A program made the position numbers and the translations under genes. From positions 620,001 to 684,000 of the forward strand of contig NZ_CP021059.1 in assembly GCF_002119805.1 (NCBI RefSeq): a stretch of 64,000 bases of DNA. The letters are read 5' to 3'. The DNA is from Macrococcoides canis (GTDB lineage: Bacteria > Bacillota > Bacilli > Staphylococcales > Staphylococcaceae). Positions 27,721-36,873 of the stretch are shown here, one piece after another. The notes under the pieces are model-generated. The model searched no databases. It was not told the DNA's origin and was given only the letters and a program-made list of their open reading frames with translations. Each line of letters opens with the position of its first letter. Within the stretch, counting starts at the first letter, position 1.

Positions 27721-28578
27721 CTATTTTGAACGGTAAATTTTCGCAGTGCTGAATCCTCTTCCTATTATTTCTGAAGTATTGATAAAGATTACGAAAGAAT
27801 CTGGTTCTTCTTCAGTTATCAGATTTTTAAAATAGATGGCTTCTTTTTGTTCCATGACAGAAAATAATATCGTTTTCCCGTCGCGGTCAAATCCACCAAA
27901 TGCATTGACTGACGTTACTCCGCGTTCAATCTTGTTATGAATAATATCTATGACGCTTTCTTGTTTAGATGTAATGACAAAGACAAGTTTGTTATCTCCT
28001 GTTCGAAGTTGAACGATATCGATTACTTTACTTGTAACGAATATAGAAATTAATGCATATAATGCAAGTTCGAAGTTAAATACGAAAGCACTTAATATCA
28101 CGACAAATGCATCGACGATGAGCTGGGCATATCCACTTGATAGACCACTATACTTCTTGACGATTTGAGCAAGTGTTGCTGTACCACCTGTAGAACCATT
28201 TCCTCTATATACTAGTCCAAGGCCGATACCAAGAACGATACCCCCATAAAGTGAAGCTAATAAGGCATCTTTAGGTCCATATTGCACAATATGCTGTGTC
28301 AAAAAAATTGTTAGCGGCACGATGAACGTTGCAATTAAAGTCTTGAGACTGAATGAACGTCCTAATGTAAACCAACCAATAATAAAAATAGGTAAATTGA
28401 AGATAAACTGCACAATCGATGGGTCTAATTGGAATAGGTGATTAAGTATCGTACTTAAACCAGAAATTCCACCTGCAGCAATCCTGCCTGGTAATAAAAA
28501 TAGATTGTAGCTAATGCCTACAATGATTGACCCGATAAAAGTATAGAAAATATCCATTATCGTTCTGTTTAATTGCAT
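27721..28578 (-). CDS. YitT family membrane protein
   Basis: The 285-residue product has five or six N-terminal helices typical of the YitT/DUF161 family (GISGLSTILNHL, GLVYRGNGSTGGTATLAQIV). A soluble C-terminal DUF2179 domain follows (about residues 215-285, with GVTSVNAFGGFDRDGKTILF). Function is unknown in general. GGAGAGGG before the ATG at 28578 defines the start, although an ATG at 28596 is in frame. It appears to be the first gene of a four-gene minus-strand operon with gdpS and the split ThrE exporter. Confidence 0.85.
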   Translation of the reverse strand: MQLNRTIMDIFYTFIGSIIVGISYNLFLLPGRIAAGGISGLSTILNHLFQLDPSIVQFIFNLPIFIIGWFTLGRSFSLKTLIATFIVPLTIFLTQHIVQYGPKDALLASLYGGIVLGIGLGLVYRGNGSTGGTATLAQIVKKYSGLSSGYAQLIVDAFVVILSAFVFNFELALYALISIFVTSKVIDIVQLRTGDNKLVFVITSKQESVIDIIHNKIERGVTSVNAFGGFDRDGKTILFSVMEQKEAIYFKNLITEEEPDSFVIFINTSEIIGRGFSTAKIYRSK

Positions 28579-28711
28579 ATTACCCTCTCCATCCATTAAA
28601 AAATTAGCAAAGCCAGCTGCTTCACTAAAATAAGTTTATAATCAGACCTTAACCGTATTATTATGAAATAAATAAAATGCATAGTCAATTATTACTTGTT
28701 ACATAAATTAA

Positions 28712-28739
28712 TTGATAACATCATTAATTGTGATATTAT
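28712..28739 (+). promoter_or_regulatory. Promoter of tagO
   Basis: TTGATA at 28712-28717 and TATTAT at 28734-28739 are separated by 16 bp, 29 bp upstream of the tagO start codon. Confidence 0.55.
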
Positions 28740-28768
28740 AAAGAAGAATGAACTCAAGAGGTGTACAC

Positions 28769-29815
28769 ATGCTCACATTAAAATTAATCATTATTACAGC
28801 ATTATTCTCTTTTATACTTACACCTATAATTATCAGATTTTCATACTTCATTGGAGCTGTTGATAAACCTAATTACCGTAAAGTACATACAAAGCCGGTA
28901 TCGATGCTCGGTGGAGTGGTAATACTATGTGCATTTCTGGTCGGTATGTGGATTGGACAGCCAGTTGAAAAAGAAATATATCCAATTATTATCGGTGCGT
29001 TGCTCATACAAATAACGGGTCTTATTGATGACTTCATTGACCTTCCGGCTATTGTTAAGCTCATTGCACAAATCGGGGTTGCAACAATTGTCGTCTATCA
29101 CGGAATTACGTTAGACTTAATCACTTTACCATTCGGTATCGTAATCGAATTTGGTATATTAAGTATTCCGATGACGATATTATGGATTGTGGCTGTAACC
29201 AATGCAATCAATCTTGTAGATGGTCTGGACGGTCTTGCAGTAGGGGTGTCTGGTATCGCCTTGGCAACGATAGGGTTTATCGCCATCATACAGCAGAATA
29301 TATTTATCATGATGCTTTGTAGTGTGCTCATCGGAGCACTACTCGGGTTTTTGAAATATAATTTTTATCCGGCACGCATCTTTCTTGGAGATAATGGAGC
29401 GTTAATGCTGGGGTTTATTATCGGGGTTCTTAGTCTGCTTGGGTTTAAGAACATCACGTTAATTTCTCTGTTTTTCCCAATTATTATCCTTGCAGTGCCG
29501 TTTATCGACATGTCATTTGCAATGATTCGTAGATATAGACAAGGTAAGCCGATTATGCAGGCGGATAAATCACATCTGCATCACAAATTACTGCAGCTAG
29601 GCTATACGCATCCTCAGACTGTGATGCTCATCTATTCAATTGCAGCATTGTTTAGTGTCGCTTCAATCATCCTGTATTTATCATCAGTGTGGGGTGCGAT
29701 ATTAATCGTTCTGCTGTTGATTATCACGATTGAATTAATTGTGGAGTTTACTGGATTAATAGATGATAACCATCAGCCATTACTCAATTTTATGCGCAGC
29801 ATTATAAAGAAATAA
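28769..29815 (+). CDS. tagO: Undecaprenyl-phosphate N-acetylglucosaminyl-1-phosphate transferase TagO/TarO
   Basis: TagO transfers GlcNAc-1-phosphate onto undecaprenyl phosphate at the inner membrane face, the first step of wall teichoic acid synthesis. The 348-residue protein has about ten or eleven helices and the polyprenyl-phosphate transferase motifs GLIDDFIDLP, NAINLVDGLDGLAVG, FLGDNGALMLGF and ADKSHLHHKLLQLG (His-rich cytoplasmic loop). In staphylococci this gene was called llm. The ATG at 28769 follows AAGAGGTG. A terminator overlaps its stop codon. Confidence 0.93.
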   Translation: MLTLKLIIITALFSFILTPIIIRFSYFIGAVDKPNYRKVHTKPVSMLGGVVILCAFLVGMWIGQPVEKEIYPIIIGALLIQITGLIDDFIDLPAIVKLIAQIGVATIVVYHGITLDLITLPFGIVIEFGILSIPMTILWIVAVTNAINLVDGLDGLAVGVSGIALATIGFIAIIQQNIFIMMLCSVLIGALLGFLKYNFYPARIFLGDNGALMLGFIIGVLSLLGFKNITLISLFFPIIILAVPFIDMSFAMIRRYRQGKPIMQADKSHLHHKLLQLGYTHPQTVMLIYSIAALFSVASIILYLSSVWGAILIVLLLIITIELIVEFTGLIDDNHQPLLNFMRSIIKK

Positions 29816-29844
29816 CATCTAGAGCGTCGCTCTAGATGTTATTT
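29810..29844. terminator. Bidirectional terminator between tagO and yigZ
   Basis: AAATAACATCTAGAGC and its exact complement form a 16-bp stem with a GTC loop, with T runs on both strands. Confidence 0.9.
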
Positions 29845-30470
29845 TTAATATCGAATGGAAGCATCAATTCAGATTCCACGTGAATGACTGGGTTGCCTTG
29901 CGTGAGTTCTGTAACAAAGCTGAAGAATTCATCTTTATCCTCAGAAACAAGTTGTACATCGTATATGACCTTATCCGTATAGGTTTGATTTGTGATGATG
30001 AATTTGTCATCGATAGCGTGTTCAAACTTTCCGGAAAGTTCGTATGGTAATGTGACCTGAATAATCATCCCGTTCTTATAGATGACTTTACCAGTCTGCT
30101 GGATCGCTTCAGACACGCCACCCTGATAGGCACGGATTAAACCACCACTGCCAAGCTTGATGCCACCAAAGTAACGTGTGACAATGGCCACAACGTTATG
30201 AACGTCATTTTTCTTTAAAGATTCTAACATCGGTACTCCTGCGGTACCACTAGGTTCACCATCATCATTCGCCTTTTGGATCTGATGGCTGTCACCAATT
30301 GTATAAGCTGAGCAGTTATGATTTGCATCTTTATGCAATGCTTTTATTTCATCGATCTTTGCCTTTGCTTCAGCTTCACTTTCGATTTTAAAGAGATATG
30401 TAATAAATCGCGATTTATTAATGATCGTTTCTTGTTCAATATTCTGCTTAATTGTGATAAAGTTTTTCAA
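29832..30470 (-). CDS. YigZ/IMPACT family protein
   Basis: This 212-residue protein has the UPF0029 (YigZ/IMPACT) N-terminal domain with INKSRFITYLFKIESEAEA, DDGEPSGTAGVPMLE and VTRYFGGIKLGSGGLIRAY, then a smaller ferredoxin-like C-terminal domain. In eukaryotes IMPACT modulates translation control; the bacterial role is not settled. The open frame begins with a GTG at 30479, but that codon is itself part of GAGGTGA. A TTG at 30470 with this site upstream is the more likely start. It converges with tagO. Confidence 0.85.
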   Translation of the reverse strand: MKNFITIKQNIEQETIINKSRFITYLFKIESEAEAKAKIDEIKALHKDANHNCSAYTIGDSHQIQKANDDGEPSGTAGVPMLESLKKNDVHNVVAIVTRYFGGIKLGSGGLIRAYQGGVSEAIQQTGKVIYKNGMIIQVTLPYELSGKFEHAIDDKFIITNQTYTDKVIYDVQLVSEDKDEFFSFVTELTQGNPVIHVESELMLPFDIKNNI

Positions 30471-30603
30471 GTAGGTCACCTCATTATATTATAATCATTA
30501 TTTTAACAAAAATTTTAAAATTCTATCATATATCTTTATCCTTTATTTTTATATATAAACTGTATAAAATATAAAATGGGATGTATTGGAATGGAGGGTA
30601 CAA

Positions 30604-31455
30604 ATGAAAACGGCAATAATTACTGATTCAACGAGCTATCTTTCACAGGAAATGATTGAACGTTATGATATTCGCATCATTTCACTTAATGTCATATTCA
30701 AAGATCAAGTCTTTGTTGAAGCTGAATATGCAGCAGAGCAATTCTATGAGCGCATGCGTTCTGAGAAACAACTACCTACGACAAGTCAGCCGACGACAGG
30801 TGAATATATTGCATTATTAGAACAGCTGAAGGCAGAAGGATATACAGATTGTATTGCGATTCACTTATCAAGTGGTATCAGCGGAACGTATCAGAATGCG
30901 ATTGCTGCAGGAGAAATGGTAGAAGGCATCAATATGTATGCCTTTGACAGTGAAATTGCATGTATGGTCGCAGGTATGTATACACTTCGTGCTGCAGAGC
31001 TCAAGGATACGTTCTCACCAGAACAGATTATCGAAGAATTAAAGCTGATAAGAGCAAATTCGAAAGCGTACTTTCTCGTTGATGATTTGAAGAACCTTCA
31101 AAAAGGTGGACGTCTTAACGGTGCACAAGCAATTATAGGAAGTATGCTGCAAGTAAAACCGATATTACATTTTGAAGATAAGGTCATCGTTCCTTATGAT
31201 AAAGTGCGTACTAAGAAAAAAGCAGTGCAGTTCGTCCAGGATAAAATTAAGCAAGAGGTAACAGCGCCAGCTACGATTGTAGTCATACATGCCAATGCAG
31301 ACGATGAAGCTGAGGCAATCATGCAGCATTTTAAAACGCATATGCCGGATGTAGATGTCATCAAAAGTTATTTCGGGCCTGTTATTGGTACACATCTCGG
31401 AGAAAAAGCACTGGGTGTTGGTTATGTACACCACAAATTTGATATTTTTCAGTAA
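30604..31455 (+). CDS. DegV family fatty acid-binding protein
   Basis: This 283-residue protein starts AIITDSTSYLSQEMIERYDI, the DegV signature. It also has TSQPTTGEYIALLEQL, HLSSGISGTYQNA with the Ser that contacts the lipid carboxylate, and GGRLNGAQAIIGSMLQVKPIL. DegV (FakB-type) proteins carry fatty acids to FakA kinase for phospholipid synthesis; paralogues are common and specificity cannot be told. GGAGGG precedes the ATG at 30604. It is followed by an unusual hairpin with a duplicated arm. Confidence 0.9.
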   Translation: MKTAIITDSTSYLSQEMIERYDIRIISLNVIFKDQVFVEAEYAAEQFYERMRSEKQLPTTSQPTTGEYIALLEQLKAEGYTDCIAIHLSSGISGTYQNAIAAGEMVEGINMYAFDSEIACMVAGMYTLRAAELKDTFSPEQIIEELKLIRANSKAYFLVDDLKNLQKGGRLNGAQAIIGSMLQVKPILHFEDKVIVPYDKVRTKKKAVQFVQDKIKQEVTAPATIVVIHANADDEAEAIMQHFKTHMPDVDVIKSYFGPVIGTHLGEKALGVGYVHHKFDIFQ

Positions 31456-31469
31456 AGTCTTTCATATTA

Positions 31470-31520
31470 TTATTTCAGCACACTTATTTCAGCACACTTA
31501 TTTAAGTGTGCTTATTTTTA
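31470..31520 (+). terminator. Terminator with duplicated left arm
   Basis: The 14-base unit TTATTTCAGCACAC occurs twice in tandem (31470-31483, 31484-31497) and is followed by TTATTTAAGTGTGCTT. Either copy of AGCACACTT can pair with AAGTGTGCT; the nearer gives a 9-bp stem, followed by TATTTTTA. It ends the degV unit. Confidence 0.75.
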
Positions 31521-31531
31521 TGGAGGGAAAT

Positions 31532-32749
31532 ATGCGGCAACAAATTACGAATAACGGTACCATGCCTTCAGTAATAAAGAAAGGAAATAAATATCACTGT
31601 AACTATTGCTTGAACGATAGACATTATTTGTTTCACAGCTATTACCACGAAGGGATAAAAAAGGAGATAGTATATTGTCGCGCTTGTCTCTCGCATTATG
31701 CGACAACTGAAAACTTTATAACACTTGAACCTTGCCGGAAGAAGGCGGAAGCTGTGAGTCTGCAAATCCCTTTTGAGCTTACAGCACAGCAAAAACGTGC
31801 AAGTGATTATATTGTGAATCAGTTTCATAAGAATGAAGACAGTCTGCTCTATGCTGTGACTGGTGCAGGTAAAACAGAGATGATGCTGCAGGCTGTTGCT
31901 GAAGCAAGAAGGCTAGGGTGTAATGTTGCGATTACAGCACCGAGAACAGATGTTGTAAAAGAATTAGCACTACGCATACAGGAATATATGCCGAAGACAC
32001 AAATTGATATACTGTATGGTGGCCATCAGGCGCTAACAGAAGGACACCTCGTCGTAGCAACTGTGCATCAGCTGATTCAGTTTAACCAGCATTTTGAACT
32101 CATTATCGTAGACGAAATTGATGCCTTTCCGATGAACTATGATCCACGTCTATCGAAAGTGCTTGAACGCGCTTTGCATGAAAATGGAACAATCATCTAT
32201 CTGTCAGCAACACCACCAGCGCGATTAATGAGACTTCCTCATATTTATTTACCATCACGCTATCATAATCGCCCCTTACCACTACCGAAACTTCACTATT
32301 ACAAAATCGATAGCAGATCGTTACAGCAGAAGCTAAAAAATATTGCTAATACGACGCTTATCTTCTTCAATGATATTAAACAAATGGAAAAATATTATGC
32401 TGCACTTCCTGAACATATCCAAAATGATGGGACGATCGTCTACTCAAATGATGATGAACGCCATGATAAAGTAGAAGCGATTCGACGTGGTGAGTATCGT
32501 TTTATATTTACAACGACCATATTGGAACGTGGATTTACACAGGAGAACTTATCAGTCTGGGTCATCAATAGTGAACAGTTTACGTGGGACAGTCTCGTAC
32601 AGATAGCAGGCAGGGTTGATAGAAAAGGGACAATTGCAAATGGAGAAGTCATCTTCTACCATGAAGGGCTGAGTGCCCACATGACAAGAGCAATACACAC
32701 AATTAAAAGGATGAACAAAAAACATGATCAAACGATGTCTGCAGTGTGA
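31532..32749 (+). CDS. comFA: Competence helicase ComFA
   Basis: ComFA is a superfamily 2 ATPase that helps move single-stranded DNA through the competence channel at the inner membrane. The 405-residue protein has an N-terminal four-cysteine zinc site (Cys23, Cys26, Cys49, Cys52), Walker A AVTGAGKTEM, a DEID box, SATPPARL (motif III) and the C-terminal motif QIAGRVDRKG. The ORF extends upstream into degV, but GGAGGG before the ATG at 31532 defines the start. comFC overlaps its end by 26 bases. Whether this organism is transformable is not shown. Confidence 0.93.
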   Translation: MRQQITNNGTMPSVIKKGNKYHCNYCLNDRHYLFHSYYHEGIKKEIVYCRACLSHYATTENFITLEPCRKKAEAVSLQIPFELTAQQKRASDYIVNQFHKNEDSLLYAVTGAGKTEMMLQAVAEARRLGCNVAITAPRTDVVKELALRIQEYMPKTQIDILYGGHQALTEGHLVVATVHQLIQFNQHFELIIVDEIDAFPMNYDPRLSKVLERALHENGTIIYLSATPPARLMRLPHIYLPSRYHNRPLPLPKLHYYKIDSRSLQQKLKNIANTTLIFFNDIKQMEKYYAALPEHIQNDGTIVYSNDDERHDKVEAIRRGEYRFIFTTTILERGFTQENLSVWVINSEQFTWDSLVQIAGRVDRKGTIANGEVIFYHEGLSAHMTRAIHTIKRMNKKHDQTMSAV

Positions 32750-33404
32750 AGCGCAAATACCTATCACCTTAACAATCAATACATTATTCCATCAGCCGAA
32801 ATTATTATGTGAACAGTGCACTGCATCATTTATGAAAGTTGAGACGAAACGCTGCAGCCACTGTCATAAGAAACTTGCTGACGATGAAAAGGAATGCAGA
32901 GACTGTCTGTTTCTTGCGAAATATAACGTAAAAATAGAAAAAATCTATACGATTACAGATTACTCACCGTCTGTAAAATCTATGATCATACAATATAAAG
33001 GGATGGGCGACTATGCTCTCAGCAAGGCATTTGCGGAAATTCTGTTAATGCATTACCCAGCGCACTTCTTTAGACAGTACGACTATATCATCGCAATGCC
33101 GATATCAGAAACACGACTGCATGACAGAGGATTCAATCAAGTCGCTGCAATATTAGACGCAGCACACATACCCCATCATGATGTATTAGCAACACATTAT
33201 CGTGATAAACAATCTAAGATGACGAAAAAAGAACGACTAAAACAGAAGAATCCTTTTTATATGAAACAACCGCTAAAAGACGGTTCACGTATATTACTGA
33301 TAGATGATATTTATACAACAGGCTTAACTGTACATCAGGCAGCGAGTGTATTATTATCCAATAAAGATTGTAAAGTAGAAGTGTTAGCGTTTGCAAGAGC
33401 CTGA
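32724..33404 (+). CDS. comFC: ComFC family phosphoribosyltransferase-fold protein
   Basis: This 226-residue protein has four Cys pairs near its N-terminus (residues 5/8, 29/32, 44/47, 58/61) that form zinc sites. Its C-terminal phosphoribosyltransferase fold has the PRPP-loop motif ILLIDDIYTTGLTV. ComFC/GntX proteins work with ComFA in DNA uptake. MPISETRLHDRGFNQV is a family hallmark. It overlaps comFA by 26 bases, implying coupled translation. The hpf promoter begins inside the end of this gene. Confidence 0.92.
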   Translation: MIKRCLQCEAQIPITLTINTLFHQPKLLCEQCTASFMKVETKRCSHCHKKLADDEKECRDCLFLAKYNVKIEKIYTITDYSPSVKSMIIQYKGMGDYALSKAFAEILLMHYPAHFFRQYDYIIAMPISETRLHDRGFNQVAAILDAAHIPHHDVLATHYRDKQSKMTKKERLKQKNPFYMKQPLKDGSRILLIDDIYTTGLTVHQAASVLLSNKDCKVEVLAFARA

Positions 33405-33418
33405 ATATTTGGTAAAAT
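33391..33418 (+). promoter_or_regulatory. Promoter of hpf
   Basis: TTGCAA at 33391-33396 and TAAAAT at 33413-33418 are 16 bp apart, with an extended TGG before the -10. The -35 lies inside the 3' end of comFC. Confidence 0.65.
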
Positions 33419-33468
33419 AGAAGTAGGAAGAAACATCATAAGAATAGTTTCAAAAGGAGCGATGCTTT

Positions 33469-34029
33469 ATGTTTAGATTTGAAATTCATGGTGATAATAT
33501 CACTGTAACAGACGCAATCAGAAATTATATCGAGGAGAAACTTAGCAAACTTGAAAGATACTTCACGAACGTGCCGGAAGCGAATGCACATGTGAAGATT
33601 AAAACTTATCAAGACGGTAAATCTAAAGTAGAAGTAACAATTCCTCTTAAAAATGTGACATTGCGTGCAGAAGAACGTCACGACGATCTGTATGCAGCAG
33701 TCGACTTAATCGTTGAGAAGTTAGAACGTCAAATGCGTAAACATAAAACGAAAGTAAACCGTAAATTCCGTGAAAAAGGTGTGGAAAATGATATTTTCCC
33801 TGTATTACCTGATACAGAACCCGAAGAGGAAAAAGGGGATGAAATTGAAATCATCCGTTCTAAGCAATTTGATCTTAAACCGATGGATGCTGAAGAAGCA
33901 GTGTTACAGATGAATATGTTAGGACATGATTTCTTTATCTTCAACGACGGAGAAACAAATGAAACTAATATCGTTTACAGACGTAAAGATGGTAAGTATG
34001 GATTAATTGAAACATCAGTTGAGCGATAG
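33469..34029 (+). CDS. hpf: Long-form ribosome hibernation promoting factor HPF
   Basis: HPF dimerises inactive 70S ribosomes into 100S particles in stationary phase. The 186-residue protein is the long form. The N-terminal domain (about residues 1-100) includes [18 protein letters not shown] and [19 protein letters not shown]. An acidic linker follows. The C-terminal dimerisation domain (about 125-186) has [22 protein letters not shown]. It lies between comFC and secA, as in staphylococci. A binding site AAAGGAG precedes the ATG and an 18-bp terminator follows. Confidence 0.95.
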   Translation: MFRFEIHGDNITVTDAIRNYIEEKLSKLERYFTNVPEANAHVKIKTYQDGKSKVEVTIPLKNVTLRAEERHDDLYAAVDLIVEKLERQMRKHKTKVNRKFREKGVENDIFPVLPDTEPEEEKGDEIEIIRSKQFDLKPMDAEEAVLQMNMLGHDFFIFNDGETNETNIVYRRKDGKYGLIETSVER

Positions 34030-34034
34030 TAATT

Positions 34035-34074
34035 AATGAAAGAAGCCGGAACCTTAGTTCCGGCTTCTTTCATT
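34035..34074 (+). terminator. Terminator after hpf
   Basis: AATGAAAGAAGCCGGAAC and its exact complement form an 18-bp stem with a CTTA loop and a T run within the right arm. Confidence 0.9.
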
Positions 34075-34248
34075 GCATGACTTGCATTTTGCTATAGCTC
34101 ATAACGCTTTAGTCATAACCTTATTGACGGTATTCCAAAAGCTGAGCTTACGACAAAATCCAATCCATGCAGAAAACACAGACCATTTTCTTTGCATGTC
34201 TTGCATTTTGCTATAGCTCATAACGCTTTTGTCATAACCTTATTGACG
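34075..34248. repeat. Pair of 55-bp direct repeats upstream of secA
   Basis: The copies at 34075-34129 and 34194-34248 begin GCATGACTTGCATTTTGC and GCATGTCTTGCATTTTGC and end TTATTGACG. They differ at two of 55 positions. The 64 bp between them are not repeated. No ORF, hairpin or terminal inverted repeat explains them. Together with the hpf terminator and the secA promoter they account for the 309-bp gap. Confidence 0.85.
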
Positions 34249-34263
34249 TCATAACCTTTATAT

Positions 34264-34292
34264 TTCAATTACAATTAAATCCATGCTATAGT
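34264..34292 (+). promoter_or_regulatory. Probable secA promoter
   Basis: TTCAAT at 34264-34269 and TATAGT at 34287-34292 are 17 bp apart, with an extended TGC before the -10. The -35 is weak. It is 46 bp upstream of the secA ATG. Confidence 0.5.
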
Positions 34293-34338
34293 TATATGTT
34301 GTATACAAATGTACTTTGTAACTAAAGGAGAGAACACG

Positions 34339-36867
34339 ATGGGATTTATTAAGAAGATGTTTGACGGCAATAAGAAAGAAGTAAAGTCCTTAAGAAAAGT
34401 TGCTGATCAAGTGCAGGCTTTCGAAGACGAAATGAAAGCTTTATCAGATGAAGCATTACAGAATAAAACGAGAACATATCAAGAAGAATTACAAAAGATA
34501 GAAGATTATAAAAAACAGGAAGCTTATTTAAATAAAATTTTACCTGAAGCATACGCTGTTGTGCGAGAGGCGTCACGTCGTGTTTTAGGAATGTTCCCTT
34601 TCCCGGTGCAGATTATGGGTGGAACGGCAATTCATCGTGGTGATATTGCTGAGATGAGAACCGGTGAAGGTAAAACGTTAACTGCGACAATGCCTGTTTA
34701 TTTAAACGCGCTTACAGGTCGTGGTGTACACGTTGTAACAGTCAATGAATATCTTTCAAGCGTACAAGCAGAAGAAATGTCTCATCTATATAATTTTTTA
34801 GGGCTAACGGTAGGTGTTAACTTAAACAGTTTAACAACTGAAGAGAAACGTGCTGCTTATGCTTGTGATATTACATATAGTACAAATAATGAACTTGGAT
34901 TTGATTACTTACGTGATAACATGGTGACGTACAAGGAAGAGCGCGTTATGCGTCCATTGAACTTCGCGATTATCGATGAGGTTGACTCGATCTTAATTGA
35001 CGAAGCCCGTACGCCTTTAATCATTTCTGGTCAGGCTGAGAAGTCGACGAGTATGTACATTCAGGCCAATGTCTTCGTTAAGATGCTGAAAGATGAGGTT
35101 GATTACAACTATGATGAGAAGACTAAAGGGATACAGTTAACTGAAAATGGTATCGATAAAGCGGAGCGTATGTTTAAGGTAGATAACTTATATGATGTGA
35201 AGAATGTGAACTTGATGCATCATATTAATATTGCATTAAAAGCGCAGCGTTCTATGTTAAGAGATATCGATTATGTTGTAGAGGATGGCGAGATTGTTAT
35301 CGTCGACCAGTTTACAGGTCGTACAATGCCGGGACGTCGATTCTCTGAAGGGTTACATCAAGCGATTGAAGCGAAAGAAGCGGTTGAAATTCAAAATGAA
35401 TCTAAGACGATGGCGTCCATTACATTCCAGAACTTCTTCCGTATGTATAATAAATTATCAGGTATGACAGGGACAGCAAAGACTGAGGAAGAAGAACTAC
35501 TGAACATCTATAATATGGCTGTTACTCAGATTCCTACAAATAGACCTGTACAACGTATTGATGGTGCTGACTTGATCTATGCTTCAGAAAAAGGGAAATT
35601 CCATGCTGTTGTGGATGAAGTCATCCGTCGTCATAAAGAAGGACAGCCTGTATTATTAGGTACTGTAGCTGTTGAAACAAGTGAATATATTTCAGAGTTA
35701 TTGAAGAAAAAAGGAATTCGTCATAATGTATTAAATGCGAAGAACCATGAACGAGAGGCTGAAATTGTACAAAATGCAGGTCAAAAAGGTGCGGTGACGA
35801 TCGCGACGAACATGGCAGGTCGTGGTACAGATATCAAGCTCGGAGAAGGCGTTCAGGAAATCGGTGGCTTAGCAGTTATCGGTACTGAACGTCATGAGTC
35901 TCGACGTATTGATGACCAGTTACGTGGTCGTGCAGGACGTCAAGGAGACCCAGGTTATTCTAGATTCTATTTATCATTGCAAGATGAACTGATGGTTCGT
36001 TTCGGTTCAGATCGTATGTCTACGATGATGACAAAGCTTGGAATGAATGATAATCAGCCGATTGAATCTAAGATGGTGTCACGTGCTGTGGAATCAGCTC
36101 AAAAACGTGTCGAAGGAAATAACTATGATAGCCGTAAACGTACGTTAGAATACGATGATGTATTGCGTAAACAACGTGAAATCATCTATGCAGAACGTAA
36201 CGAAATACTTGAGAAGGAAGATTGTTCAGAGCAGGTGAAAGCAATGATTGAACAATCTGTGCGTCGTGCAGTGGACTATCACTTTACGGGTGATGAGAAT
36301 GCGCATGATTATGAAGCATTCAAAAATTACGTAGAAGATATGTATTTAACAGAAGGTGCATTATCTGTCGACGAGATTAATCGACGCGATAACGAAGAAA
36401 TCTATGATATCGTAATGAATAAAGTTATGGCGCAATATGAACATCAAAAAGAAGAATTGCAGGAGCAGTTCCATGAATTTGAACGTATGATCATGTTACG
36501 TACAATTGATATGAAATGGACGGATCATATCGATACGATGGATCAGTTACGTACAGGAATCCATCTACGTAGTTACGGTCAGATTAATCCGCTTCGCGAA
36601 TATCAGAATGAAGGATTAACATTGTTCGATACAATGCTTGAATCTATTGAAGATGATGTTTCGAAATATATTTTGAAATCAATTATCGATAGAGGAGAAC
36701 AAGTGGAACGTGAACAGGTCGGTAAAGGTGAAGCGATGGTTGCAAACGATGGCAAAGAAAAAGTGAAGAAGCAGCCTAAAGTTAAATCAGAACCGGATAT
36801 CGGTCGTAACGATCCTTGTCCTTGCGGTAGTGGAAAGAAATATAAAAATTGTCACGGAAGAGAGTAG
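34339..36867 (+). CDS. secA: Preprotein translocase ATPase SecA
   Basis: SecA drives secretory preproteins through SecYEG at the membrane. The 842-residue protein has Walker A MRTGEGKT near residue 105, the DEAD-type box [16 protein letters not shown], preprotein cross-linking and helical scaffold domains, motif [16 protein letters not shown], and a C-terminal zinc-binding tail [16 protein letters not shown] for SecB-like or lipid contacts. AAAGGAGAG precedes the ATG at 34339. prfB begins six bases after its stop, as in Bacillus. This is the housekeeping SecA1. Confidence 0.97.
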   Translation: MGFIKKMFDGNKKEVKSLRKVADQVQAFEDEMKALSDEALQNKTRTYQEELQKIEDYKKQEAYLNKILPEAYAVVREASRRVLGMFPFPVQIMGGTAIHRGDIAEMRTGEGKTLTATMPVYLNALTGRGVHVVTVNEYLSSVQAEEMSHLYNFLGLTVGVNLNSLTTEEKRAAYACDITYSTNNELGFDYLRDNMVTYKEERVMRPLNFAIIDEVDSILIDEARTPLIISGQAEKSTSMYIQANVFVKMLKDEVDYNYDEKTKGIQLTENGIDKAERMFKVDNLYDVKNVNLMHHINIALKAQRSMLRDIDYVVEDGEIVIVDQFTGRTMPGRRFSEGLHQAIEAKEAVEIQNESKTMASITFQNFFRMYNKLSGMTGTAKTEEEELLNIYNMAVTQIPTNRPVQRIDGADLIYASEKGKFHAVVDEVIRRHKEGQPVLLGTVAVETSEYISELLKKKGIRHNVLNAKNHEREAEIVQNAGQKGAVTIATNMAGRGTDIKLGEGVQEIGGLAVIGTERHESRRIDDQLRGRAGRQGDPGYSRFYLSLQDELMVRFGSDRMSTMMTKLGMNDNQPIESKMVSRAVESAQKRVEGNNYDSRKRTLEYDDVLRKQREIIYAERNEILEKEDCSEQVKAMIEQSVRRAVDYHFTGDENAHDYEAFKNYVEDMYLTEGALSVDEINRRDNEEIYDIVMNKVMAQYEHQKEELQEQFHEFERMIMLRTIDMKWTDHIDTMDQLRTGIHLRSYGQINPLREYQNEGLTLFDTMLESIEDDVSKYILKSIIDRGEQVEREQVGKGEAMVANDGKEKVKKQPKVKSEPDIGRNDPCPCGSGKKYKNCHGRE

Positions 36868-36873
36868 ATTGAT

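Noticed and set aside
33385-33420. Possible SigB promoter for hpf (GTTTGC, then TGGTAA)
   Set aside because: Two or more mismatches in each box. The overlapping TTGCAA/TAAAAT pair with 16-bp spacing is the better reading.
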